10,105 nt of DNA. It comes from an uncultured Clostridia bacterium. GTDB lineage: Bacteria > Bacillota > Clostridia > Christensenellales > Borkfalkiaceae. The stretch spans positions 1-10,105 of the forward strand of contig CANPYD010000029.1 in NCBI GenBank assembly GCA_947587775.1, read 5' to 3'. The notes beneath the pieces are model-generated. The model did no database searches and was not told the DNA's origin. It saw only the letters and a program-made list of their open reading frames with translations. This document shows, in pieces, positions 1-5,876 of the stretch. The number at the start of each line of letters is the position of its first letter. Position 1 is the first letter of the stretch. Position numbers and translations under genes: made by a program.

Positions 1-51
1 GGTAGGCCTTATGCGAAGCGAGCGGGGCAAGCAAAGAAATTTGCGAAACCG
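1..51. other. ffh 3' flank with a short dispersed repeat (R4 copy 1)
   Basis: The sequence 3' of ffh shows no hairpin plus T-tract on the minus strand, so no terminator is visible before the window edge. Positions 22-46 closely match positions 33-57 of the block near 8033 (shared core GCAAAGAAAT preceded by CGGGGC). Both copies lie 3' of a minus-strand gene, ffh here and secY there. Function is unknown. Confidence 0.45.
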
Positions 52-1368
52 TCAAAACGGCATCTTCATCTTCTTTCCGCCGCGGAACCGCTTCATGAGC
101 TCCTTTGTCTGATCGAACTGTTTCAGAAGCTGGTTGATCTCCTGCACCGTCGTGCCCGAGCCCAAAGCGATCCTGCGCTTACGCGAGGCGTTGATGATCT
201 GTGGATTGTCCCGCTCTTTGGGCGTCATGGAGAGGATGATCGCGCGGATGCGTTCGATCTTTTTCTCGTCCACGTCCCCCTCTTTGAGCTTCATTTTCCC
301 GGCGCCGGGCAGCATACTCATGAGCGCTCCCGCACCGCCCATCTTTTTCAGCGTCTCGAATTGGGTGAGATAGTCGGTCAGCGTAAAGGAATTTTCGCGC
401 ATCTTGCGCTCCATGTCCTTGATCTGCTGCTCCGTAACGGCTTCCTGCGCCTTCTCGATAAGGGAAAGAACGTCCCCCATCCCCAAGATCCTCGACGCCA
501 TGCGGTCGGGATAGAAGGGTTCGAGATCGGTGATCTTCTCGCCCACGCCGATGAATTTGATGGGCTTCCCCGTCACGGCTTTGATGGAAAGACATGCGCC
601 GCCGCGGGTGTCGCCGTCGAGCTTGGTGAGGATCACGCCCGTCACGTCGAGGCGGGAATTGAAGGTTTCGGCAACGTTGACGGCGTCCTGCCCCGTCATA
701 GCGTCCACGGTGAGAAGGATCTCCGTCACCTCGACTTCCTTCTTGATCTCCTCAAGCTCCTGCATGAGCTTTTCGTCGATATGGAGCCGTCCCGCCGTAT
801 CGATGACGACGGTGTCGAACCCCATCTTCTGCGCATATTCGACGGCCTGCTTTGCCGTCTTCGGGGGCGCCTGCGTGCCCCGTTCAAAGACTTCCGCACC
901 CGCCTTTCCGCCGACGACTTTGAGCTGTTCGATTGCCGCGGGACGGTAGATATCGCAAGCGACGAGAAGGGGCTTTTTGCCCTGTTTTTTGAGCTGGACG
1001 GCAAGTTTTGCGCACATCGTCGTCTTGCCCGCGCCCTGAAGCCCGCACATCATGATGACCGTCGGGGGCCTGGAACTCACTTCGAGCTTGGCGTTGCCCG
1101 AGCCCATGAGGGCGATGAGCTCCTCGTTGACGATCTTGATGACCTGCTGGGCGGGGTTGAGGCTTTGCAGAACCTGCTGCCCCACCGCCTTCTCGCTGAC
1201 TTCCGCGATGAAGTTTTTGGCGACTTTCAGGTTGACGTCCGCTTCCAAAAGCGCAATGCGCACTTCGCGCATCGCCTGTTTTATCTCGAGCTCGGTGAGT
1301 TTCCCGCGCTTTGTGAGTTTTGAAAAGATATGGTTGAGCCGCTCCGAGAGCGATGCAAAGAGCGCCAT
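52..1368 (-). CDS. ffh: Signal recognition particle GTPase Ffh (SRP54)
   Basis: Ffh binds SRP RNA and signal sequences of nascent membrane and secreted proteins and carries ribosomes to FtsY and SecYEG. At 438 residues it has the normal family length. The N domain is a helical bundle at about 1-90. The G domain at about 100-295 has the P-loop GLQGAGKTT (109-117), DTAGR (190-194), TKLDGD (248-253) and the SRP-type DTRGG (253-257). The M domain runs from about 300 to 438 and carries the RNA-binding helix-turn-helix RKRRIALGSGTT (396-407). The ATG directly follows the ylxM stop codon (TGAATG), and its ribosome binding site GAGGAG lies inside the last ylxM codons, so translation is probably coupled. 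The C terminus is short and basic (KKMKMPF) with few methionines. The family assignment is certain. Confidence 0.98.
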   Translation of the reverse strand: MALFASLSERLNHIFSKLTKRGKLTELEIKQAMREVRIALLEADVNLKVAKNFIAEVSEKAVGQQVLQSLNPAQQVIKIVNEELIALMGSGNAKLEVSSRPPTVIMMCGLQGAGKTTMCAKLAVQLKKQGKKPLLVACDIYRPAAIEQLKVVGGKAGAEVFERGTQAPPKTAKQAVEYAQKMGFDTVVIDTAGRLHIDEKLMQELEEIKKEVEVTEILLTVDAMTGQDAVNVAETFNSRLDVTGVILTKLDGDTRGGACLSIKAVTGKPIKFIGVGEKITDLEPFYPDRMASRILGMGDVLSLIEKAQEAVTEQQIKDMERKMRENSFTLTDYLTQFETLKKMGGAGALMSMLPGAGKMKLKEGDVDEKKIERIRAIILSMTPKERDNPQIINASRKRRIALGSGTTVQEINQLLKQFDQTKELMKRFRGGKKMKMPF

Positions 1369-1746
1369 TCAATTCTCCTCTTTGTCAAGATCGACCGTTT
1401 CGCCGACCCTGACTTTTCCGATGATATCGTCGATCTCCCGCCCAAATTCGGGATGGTTTGCCTTGAATTCTTCGAGCGCACGCGTCACGTCCGTCATCAT
1501 GAACGAGACTTCGAGCGAATATGCTTGGTTCTGTTCGTTGAAATGCAGTTTCTCTTCGTAGGAATCGAGGAGCTCACGGCCCGTTTTCAGCGCGTCGGAG
1601 ACGGCCTGTTTGGTGATCCCCTTCTCTTCGGCGATCTCCGTAAGGGAAAGATCGTAGAGATAATATTTCTCGCAGATCTCCCGCTGCGTTTCGGTGAGGA
1701 GCGGACCGTACGCATCCCACAATTGCAGATATCTGAGATCTTTCAT
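1369..1746 (-). CDS. ylxM: YlxM/p13-like putative DNA-binding protein, SRP operon partner
   Basis: This 125-residue protein belongs to the YlxM family, which is typically encoded directly upstream of ffh in Bacillota and Mollicutes and is described as a helix-turn-helix protein resembling sigma-70 region 4. The helix-turn-helix lies at about 18-55: the LT..Q.....YY pattern (18-29) leads into DLSLTEIAEEKGITKQAVSD (32-51). The C-terminal third is acidic and probably helical. The ATG is preceded by GGAG at 6-nt spacing, which in turn sits just after a perfect promoter. The stop codon abuts the ffh start. A role in SRP expression or function is known only by association; whether it binds DNA or RNA here cannot be judged from sequence. 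Confidence 0.95.
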   Translation of the reverse strand: MKDLRYLQLWDAYGPLLTETQREICEKYYLYDLSLTEIAEEKGITKQAVSDALKTGRELLDSYEEKLHFNEQNQAYSLEVSFMMTDVTRALEEFKANHPEFGREIDDIIGKVRVGETVDLDKEEN

Positions 1747-1763
1747 TCTGTGCTCCGATTGTC

Positions 1764-1792
1764 ATTATACCAAAGAACACATCGCCTGTCAA
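1764..1792 (-). promoter_or_regulatory. Consensus sigma-A promoter for ylxM-ffh
   Basis: On the minus strand TTGACA (1792-1787) and TATAAT (1769-1764) are separated by exactly 17 nt, so all 12 consensus bases are present. The expected transcription start is near 1757, only about 10-11 nt before the ylxM ATG. The mRNA would therefore begin almost at its GGAG ribosome binding site (1756-1753). Confidence 0.92.
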
Positions 1793-1809
1793 GCATTTTT
1801 CCTTGACAG
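1786..1809. promoter_or_regulatory. Inverted repeat covering the ylxM -35 box
   Basis: CTGTCAAG (1786-1793) and CTTGACAG (1802-1809) form a perfect 8-bp inverted repeat with an 8-nt centre. One arm contains the ylxM -35 hexamer; the other arm puts a second TTGACA on the plus strand without a recognisable -10 at proper spacing. It could be an operator for a dimeric regulator. No regulator can be named, and chance is possible. Confidence 0.45.
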
Positions 1810-1829
1810 CGGAAAATTTATTCCGAATG

Positions 1830-1850
1830 TGCCCTTGCGCGACTGAGGGG
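1830..1850. repeat. Truncated R2 repeat fragment (copy c)
   Basis: This 21-nt stretch matches the middle of the two full R2 copies at 5579-5600 and 7946-7964 almost exactly, around the core CCCTTGCG-GACTGA. Flanking R2 sequence is absent, so it looks like a remnant. Confidence 0.6.
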
Positions 1851-1899
1851 GTGTCGTTCCTCATCGCGTTGTAATCAGAATCATTGCCCCCCCTACCCG

Positions 1900-2001
1900 T
1901 TGCGGCGGCAGGGACCGCCGCAACCCCGTCGGCGAGGCCACGCCTCCTGTCGCGGCGCAGCTCACAGTGCACCGCACTGTTGAGCAAAATTGCGCCGCTC
2001 C
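1900..2001. repeat. Structured intergenic repeat R1, copy a
   Basis: Positions 1944-2001 are 56/58 identical to 5818-5875. The element holds two strong hairpins. The first has a 9-bp perfect stem TTGCGGCGG/CCGCCGCAA with a 6-nt loop CAGGGA (1900-1923). The second (1952-1998) has an outer 8-bp stem GCGGCGCA/TGCGCCGC, then GCTCA/TGAGC, then CAGTG/CACTG closing a CACCG loop. No plausible coding frame runs through it. It could be a palindromic REP- or MITE-like repeat or a structured RNA; the strand of function is unknown. Confidence 0.85.
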
Positions 2002-2202
2002 TCCCCTTGGGAGGGGGCATGCCAACGCGTCACTCTGACCCTGAGCGTAGTCGAAGGGGAAGAATCCCGAGGATGAGAGTCCGGGCTGGATCTTCGGGAT
2101 CCTTCGCTGCGCTACTTCGCGGGCGGTGCCCGCTCGTGCCGCGCTTAGTGTAATAGAATGCGCGCGGGGCAGGATGACGCGGGAGACATGCTCAGGATGA
2201 AC
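2002..2202. other. Intergenic stretch with degenerate R3-type repeat and a GC hairpin
   Basis: This stretch contains an 18-mer (2091-2108) identical to 5669-5686, the core of repeat R3, but here the 3' part has diverged. A GCGGGC/GCCCGC hairpin with a 3-nt loop lies at 2119-2133. A CCCTGAGCGTAGTCGAAGGG-type segment lies at 2039-2058, and a related GTCGAAGGGG occurs on the minus strand at 5892-5901. No gene is supported. Confidence 0.6.
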
Positions 2203-2225
2203 AAAAAACCACCCCAAAGGGTGGT
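2203..2225 (-). terminator. Intrinsic terminator of the rpsM-rplQ operon
   Basis: On the minus strand, 13 nt after the rplQ stop codon, ACCACCC (2225-2219) pairs perfectly with GGGTGGT (2214-2208) around a TTTG loop. It is followed directly by a T-tract (2207-2203). It separates the ribosomal operon from ylxM-ffh. Confidence 0.93.
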
Positions 2226-2238
2226 CTTCCGTGAAATG

Positions 2239-2745
2239 TTACACAAGTTCGATGATTGCGGTCTCGGAGCCGTCGCCGCGGCGCTCGCCGAGGAGATAGA
2301 TCCTCGTGTATCCGCCGCCCTGTCCGAGCTCTTCCTTCCTCTGGGCGTACTTGGGCGCAAGCTCGTCGAACAGTTTCTCCATCAGGGGATGTTCGTGCTT
2401 CTGCGTGCGCTTTTTGTAATCGCTCTTCTTTTCGTGGAATTCCTTGATCTCCTGAAGATCGTACGTCTTCGCCATGACGGCGCGACGGGCGGCAAGCTTT
2501 TTGGGACCGTCCTTGTAGGTCTTCGTCCTCACTTCCTTGCCTTTCTTGTCCTTCGCGACGACCTCTACCTCGACGACGTCGTCGTAGGTGTTGACCGCCT
2601 TCGTGATGAGCTTTTCGACATACGAACGGAGCTGCTTCGCTCTCGCCGCCGTCGTTTCGATTTTTCCGTACCAAAGGAGCTGCGACGCCTGATTCCTCAA
2701 GATTGCGAGCCGCTGCTCCGTTGTTCTGCCAAGTTTACCGGGCAT
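2239..2745 (-). CDS. rplQ: 50S ribosomal protein L17, lengthened form
   Basis: L17 is a large-subunit protein near the exit-tunnel side of the ribosome. The family is recognised by the N terminus KLGRTTEQRLAILRNQ (4-19), the KLFDELAPKY motif (124-133) and the C-terminal GGYTRI...RRGD...AIIELV (144-168). At 168 residues it is clearly longer than the roughly 113-127 usual in Bacillota and E. coli. The extra sequence is internal: a charged insert at about 49-81 (KAVNTYDDVVEVEV...KDGP), a second at about 101-119 (KEFHEKK...KHEH), and a few residues near 136-142. The ATG has AAGGAGG 8 nt upstream, formed from the last codons of rpoA. It is the last gene before the terminator. Confidence 0.96.
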   Translation of the reverse strand: MPGKLGRTTEQRLAILRNQASQLLWYGKIETTAARAKQLRSYVEKLITKAVNTYDDVVEVEVVAKDKKGKEVRTKTYKDGPKKLAARRAVMAKTYDLQEIKEFHEKKSDYKKRTQKHEHPLMEKLFDELAPKYAQRKEELGQGGGYTRIYLLGERRGDGSETAIIELV

Positions 2746-2748
2746 CTT

Positions 2749-3702
2749 TTAATCCTCCTTTTTTTCGAGCGAAAGACCGTACTGTTCGAGTTTTTGCATG
2801 ACTTCGTCGAGCGATTTCTTGCCGAGGTTTCTCACCTTGAGCATCTCGTCCTCCGTCTTGCGGATCAGGTCTTCCACGGTGTGAATGTTTGCGCGTTTGA
2901 GACAGTTGTAGGAACGGACCGAAAAATCCATTTCCTCGATCTTCATATTGAGGATCTGCTGCTGTTTATCGTCGTCCGTCTTGACGAGGATATCCATATC
3001 CTTGATGGTATCCGAGAGATTGACGAACAGACTGATGTGATCCTGCATGATCTTTGCGGCCAGCGACACGATCTCTTTCCCCGAGAAGGTGCCGTCCGTC
3101 CAGACTTCGATCGTCAGACGGTCGTAGTCGATGTTCTGGCCGACACGGGCAGGCTCCACCTGATAGTTGACTTTCTGCACGGGCGTGTAGATAGAGTCGA
3201 TGGGAATGTAGTCGATGACGGGCTGCTTGTTGTCCTTTGCGGGGTGATATCCTCTCCCGCGCCCGATCGTGATCTCCATATCCAGCTTTCCGCCCGCGTC
3301 CACCGTGCAGATGTACTGGTCGGAATTGATGATCTCCACCTCAGCGTCCTGTGAGATGTCCGCGGCGGTAACCACAGCGGGGCCTTCCACGGTGAGACGA
3401 AGTGTCTTGGTATAGTCCTTATCGGTAACTCTCGTCTTGATTGCAAGAAGTTTGAGATTCAGGATGATCTCGGTAACGTCCTCTTTGACCCCGGGGATGG
3501 AGGAAAACTCGTGCTTGACGGTCCCGTCCATGAACTTGATCCCCTGCGCCGCCGCTCCGGGAAGTGCGGAGAGCAGAATTCTTCTCAGACAGTTGCCTAT
3601 CGTAAGACCGAACCCCTTTTCGAGCGGTTCCACGACGACCTTTGCATAGGACTTTGCATCGTTCTCCGTGACCTCGATTTTGGGCATATCCATTTCAATC
3701 AT
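2749..3702 (-). CDS. rpoA: DNA-directed RNA polymerase subunit alpha
   Basis: The alpha dimer nucleates assembly of beta and beta-prime, and its C-terminal domain contacts UP elements and activators. At 317 residues it matches the usual Bacillota length. The N-terminal dimerisation domain (about 1-235) has the signature GFGLTIGNCLRRILLSALPG (30-49). A short linker (about 241-250, KTDDDKQQQ) leads to the C-terminal domain, with VRSYNCLKRANI (262-273, R263 being the DNA-binding arginine equivalent to E. coli R265) and RNLGKKSL (291-298). The start is set by AAGGAGG 8 nt before the ATG; later methionines at 4 and 6 lack this spacing. It lies between rpsD (21 nt) and rplQ (3 nt), as in other Clostridia. 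Confidence 0.99.
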   Translation of the reverse strand: MIEMDMPKIEVTENDAKSYAKVVVEPLEKGFGLTIGNCLRRILLSALPGAAAQGIKFMDGTVKHEFSSIPGVKEDVTEIILNLKLLAIKTRVTDKDYTKTLRLTVEGPAVVTAADISQDAEVEIINSDQYICTVDAGGKLDMEITIGRGRGYHPAKDNKQPVIDYIPIDSIYTPVQKVNYQVEPARVGQNIDYDRLTIEVWTDGTFSGKEIVSLAAKIMQDHISLFVNLSDTIKDMDILVKTDDDKQQQILNMKIEEMDFSVRSYNCLKRANIHTVEDLIRKTEDEMLKVRNLGKKSLDEVMQKLEQYGLSLEKKED

Positions 3703-3723
3703 AGGGGCTACCTCCTTATTCGA

Positions 3724-4347
3724 TTACTTGGAGTACAACTCGACGATCATATGCTCCGCGATCTGGCTGTCGACGTCCTCGCGGGTAGGAAGCGCCAAGA
3801 CTTTGCCTTCCAGCTTCTCCGGATCGAATTCAAGCCACTTGGGCATGTTTGCGACCTTCATCCCTTTGATCTGCTCAAAGAATTTGTTGTCTTTACGGTT
3901 TTCTTTGACGGCGATGACGTCCCCCGCCTTCACGCTGTAAGAAGGAACGGTGACCGTCCTGCCGTTGACCGTGAAGTGTGCGTGGTTGACGAGCTGTCTC
4001 GCTTGCGTACGGGACACGCCGATCCCCATGCGGTAGATCACGTTGTCGAGCCTTCTTTCGAGAAGGGAGAGCATGTTTTCGCCCGTGATGCCCTTCATTC
4101 TGTCCGCAACTTCATAGTAGTGGCGGAACTGGCCTTCCTGTACGCCGTAGATACGCTTTGTCTTCTGCTTCTCGCGAAGCTGCAAGCCGTATTCGGATAC
4201 CTTCTTTCTGCCTGCGCCGTGCTGTCCGGGAGGAAGGGGCCGCTTATTGAAAGGGCACTTTTCCATGTAGCACTTCTCGCCCTTCAAAAAGAGCTTTGCG
4301 CCCTCTCTTCTGCAAAGTTTGCATTTTGCGTCTCTGTAAACTGCCAT
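3724..4347 (-). CDS. rpsD: 30S ribosomal protein S4, zinc-binding form
   Basis: S4 binds the 5' domain of 16S rRNA early in 30S assembly and in several bacteria represses its own operon through the leader. The 207-residue protein is full length. The N terminus has the zinc ligands C9, C12, C26 and C31 (CKLC...KCYMEKC), the C+ version seen in Thermus and many Clostridia. The S4 RNA-binding domain spans about 97-160 (RRLDNVIYRMGIGVSRTQAR at 98-117). AGGAGG lies 8 nt before the ATG. Being in this operon rather than alone, as in B. subtilis, makes S4 the best candidate for feedback on the rpsM leader, by analogy with E. coli. Confidence 0.99.
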   Translation of the reverse strand: MAVYRDAKCKLCRREGAKLFLKGEKCYMEKCPFNKRPLPPGQHGAGRKKVSEYGLQLREKQKTKRIYGVQEGQFRHYYEVADRMKGITGENMLSLLERRLDNVIYRMGIGVSRTQARQLVNHAHFTVNGRTVTVPSYSVKAGDVIAVKENRKDNKFFEQIKGMKVANMPKWLEFDPEKLEGKVLALPTREDVDSQIAEHMIVELYSK

Positions 4348-4362
4348 CTCTGATTCCTCCTG

Positions 4363-4761
4363 TTATACTCTTCTGCGCTTGGGCGGGCGGCAGCCGTTGT
4401 GGGCGATGGGCGAAACGTCGGAGATGAGCGTGACCTCGAGCTCGCAGTTCGCGAGCGCGCGGATCGCGGACTCTCTTCCCGCGCCGGGACCCTTTACATA
4501 GACTTCGACAAAGCGGAGACCGTGCTCTTTCGCAGCCTTCGCTGCCGTTTCGGTCGCCATCTGTGCGGCGAACGGCGTGCCTTTTCTGGAACCTTTGAAG
4601 CCCAGAGAGCCCGCGCTCGACCACGAGATCGCATTTCCGCTCATATCGGTGATGGTGACGAGCGTATTATTGAAAGTGGACTGGATATGGACCTGCCCCC
4701 TGTCAACCTTTTTGATTTCTCTGCGCTTGCCGCGCGAGACTGTCTTTCTCTTATCAGCCAT
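4363..4761 (-). CDS. rpsK: 30S ribosomal protein S11
   Basis: S11 sits on the 30S platform and contacts 16S rRNA near the mRNA exit site. The 132-residue sequence shows the family core VHIQSTFNNTLVTITDMSGN (24-43), SAGSLGFKGSRKGTPFAAQ (49-67), VKGPGAGRESAIRAL (88-102) and the C-terminal HNGCRPPKRRR (120-130). AAGGAG precedes the ATG, and the gene begins 12 nt after rpsM and ends 15 nt before rpsD. Nothing unusual. Confidence 0.99.
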   Translation of the reverse strand: MADKRKTVSRGKRREIKKVDRGQVHIQSTFNNTLVTITDMSGNAISWSSAGSLGFKGSRKGTPFAAQMATETAAKAAKEHGLRFVEVYVKGPGAGRESAIRALANCELEVTLISDVSPIAHNGCRPPKRRRV

Positions 4762-4773
4762 GTGTCATTCTCC

Positions 4774-5142
4774 TTACTTCTTCTTGTTCGCAACGGTGCG
4801 GCGGGGACCCTTACGCGTCCTCGCGTTGCGCTTGGTGCTCTGTCCGCGGACGGGCAGACCCTTTCTGTGGCGAACGCCGCGATAGCATCCGATTTCCATC
4901 AGACGCTTGATGTTAAGGCTCACCTGTCCTCTGAGTTCGCCCTCCACCGTATAGTGGTGATCGATATACTCTCTGAGTTTGGATACGTCGTTTTCATCGA
5001 GATCCTTGACGCGCGTATCGGGATTGATGCCCGTCTCCGCAAGGATCTTCTTGGACGTGGTGAGACCGATTCCGTAAATGTAGGTGAGACCGATTTCGAT
5101 TCTCTTTTCTCTCGGCAAATCCACACCGGCAATACGTGCCAT
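4774..5142 (-). CDS. rpsM: 30S ribosomal protein S13
   Basis: S13 sits in the head of the 30S subunit, contacts the P-site tRNA through its basic C-terminal tail and forms intersubunit bridges. The 122-residue protein has the N-terminal MARIAGVDLPREKRIEIGLT (1-20), YIYGIGLTTSKKIL (21-34), the CYRGVRHRKGLPVRGQSTK segment (85-103) and a basic tail TRKGPRRTVANKKK (109-122). GGAGG lies 10 nt before the ATG, a slightly long spacing, at the end of the long structured leader described separately. It is the first gene of the alpha-type operon. Confidence 0.99.
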   Translation of the reverse strand: MARIAGVDLPREKRIEIGLTYIYGIGLTTSKKILAETGINPDTRVKDLDENDVSKLREYIDHHYTVEGELRGQVSLNIKRLMEIGCYRGVRHRKGLPVRGQSTKRNARTRKGPRRTVANKKK

Positions 5143-5347
5143 TGATTTCTAACCTCCGTGTTTGAATCTGAAAAATTTTTTTGTATGTGTTTCCGCAGAC
5201 CCCCTCGGCAGTGGAAAATGCCCCGGCGGGAAAGCGTGTTGTTTTCGGATTTTTCGTTTAAGACGCAAAGCAAGCCGACTTTCCGCACATGGCCGTGCGG
5301 AAATTCAGCTTCATTCGCTTATTTTCTTTGCGGTTATCCGAACCGTA
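5143..5347 (-). promoter_or_regulatory. Long structured 5' leader of rpsM, candidate autoregulatory RNA
   Basis: About 205 nt separate the predicted transcription start from the rpsM ATG. The leader has a perfect 9-bp hairpin TTTCCGCAC/GTGCGGAAA (5303-5280, 6-nt loop) and a small CGGTT/AACCG hairpin nearer its 5' end. A second TGCGGAAA (5197-5190), about 33 nt before the ribosome binding site, could pair with the same upstream arm. Neither hairpin is followed by a T-tract, so transcription termination is not suggested. Control by S4, as in the E. coli alpha operon, is an inference from gene content only; the specific pseudoknot was not demonstrated. Confidence 0.6.
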
Positions 5348-5353
5348 AGGAAA

Positions 5354-5382
5354 ATTATACCAAATTTTTTCGGACAAGTCAA
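5354..5382 (-). promoter_or_regulatory. Promoter of the rpsM-rpsK-rpsD-rpoA-rplQ operon
   Basis: On the minus strand TTGACT (5382-5377) and TATAAT (5359-5354) are 17 nt apart, 11 of 12 consensus bases. The spacer is AT-rich and ends in TTTGG, exactly as in the ylxM promoter. The -35 box begins 8 nt after the rpmJ stop codon. Transcription should start near 5347. Confidence 0.9.
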
Positions 5383-5389
5383 CTGATTT

Positions 5390-5506
5390 TCAGCCTTGTC
5401 TTTGCTTGTGACTCTTGTTTTTGGAACAAATCACCATAACTTTGCCGTTTCTCTTGATGACCTTGCACTTGTCGCACATGGGTTTTACGGAAGGTCTGAC
5501 TTTCAT
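5390..5506 (-). CDS. rpmJ: 50S ribosomal protein L36 (zinc form)
   Basis: This gene of only 38 codons translates as MKVRPSVKPMCDKCKVIKRN (1-20) followed by GKVMVICSKNKSHKQRQG (21-38). The zinc ligands C11, C14, C27 and H33 of the C+ form are all present. AGAGG lies 9 nt before the ATG. The gene sits in its expected place between infA and rpsM, but a 517-nt repeat-filled gap separates it from infA. No promoter is visible directly upstream, so it probably depends on read-through from infA. L36 is a small 50S protein bound to 23S rRNA late in assembly. Confidence 0.97.
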   Translation of the reverse strand: MKVRPSVKPMCDKCKVIKRNGKVMVICSKNKSHKQRQG

Positions 5507-5546
5507 GATATGTTACCTCTTTGTTGATTTTGGTTGTTTTCGTCCC

Positions 5547-5658
5547 CTTGGCTCCCCCTCGAGGGGGAGCTGTCGCGCTGCCCTTGCGCGACTGAAGGGG
5601 TTTTGGGGGAAACCCTATCCCCCGCTACGCGGGTACTTCCCTACAAGGGAGCAAGGGG
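5547..5658. repeat. Structured intergenic repeat R2, copy a
   Basis: This block of about 110 nt aligns over its length with 7914-8022. It is a chain of hairpins: a perfect 20-nt palindrome GCTCCCCCTC/GAGGGGGAGC (5551-5570), GTCGCGC/GCGCGAC (5572-5592, 7 bp), CCCGC/GCGGG (about 5620-5632) and TCCCT/AGGGA (about 5638-5650). The second stem differs from copy b by a compensated pair. No T-tract follows on either strand, so these are not ordinary terminators. Confidence 0.85.
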
Positions 5659-5660
5659 TG

Positions 5661-5702
5661 GACTCCGTTCTTCGGGATCCTTCGCTTCGCTCAGGATGAC
5701 GT
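5661..5702. repeat. Dispersed repeat R3, copy b
   Basis: GACTCCGTT-TCGGGATCCTTCG...TCAGGATGACG recurs at 7858-7903 and, degenerate, near 2091. On the minus strand one frame reads HPERSEGS, a peptide I recall from many spurious database proteins, so it is almost certainly a widespread intergenic repeat rather than a gene. ATCCT and AGGAT can pair as a short stem. Confidence 0.75.
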
Positions 5703-5749
5703 GGTAGAGGAGCAGGATGACGCCTTGCTCTTTCTGAATCACTGCGCGT

Positions 5750-5876
5750 GGCAGGGTCTCCCTGCCTAAGCGCTTTGGGCGGCAGGGACCGCCGCAAAGC
5801 ACGTCGCGCTGCCAGCGCTCCTGTCGCGGCGCAGCTCACAGTGCACCGCACTGTTGAGCAGAATTGCACCGCTCCA
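5750..5876. repeat. Structured intergenic repeat R1, copy b, with an adjacent hairpin
   Basis: The block begins with a perfect 7-bp hairpin GGCAGGG/CCCTGCC (5750-5766). It continues with GCTTTG and GGCGG pairing to CCGCC and CAAAGC across one bulged G (5772-5800), then GCGCT/AGCGC, then the 58-nt segment 5818-5875 that is 56/58 identical to copy a. In copy b the outer stem of the last hairpin has one mismatch (GCGGCGCA/TGCACCGC). Confidence 0.85.

Noticed and set aside
361..1323. A 320-codon plus-strand frame opposite ffh
   Set aside because: It is an antisense shadow of the highly conserved ffh gene, with a composition rich in His, Asp and Leu and no recognisable domain. The same applies to long antisense frames opposite rplQ-rpoA, rpoA-rpsD and map.
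1803..1808. A plus-strand TTGACA as a divergent promoter
   Set aside because: No acceptable -10 hexamer lies 15-19 nt downstream, and there is no plus-strand gene. It is explained as one arm of the inverted repeat.
5551..5570. A perfect 20-nt palindrome as a terminator between infA and rpmJ
   Set aside because: No T-tract follows on either strand, and it is part of repeat R2, which also occurs between secY and adk.
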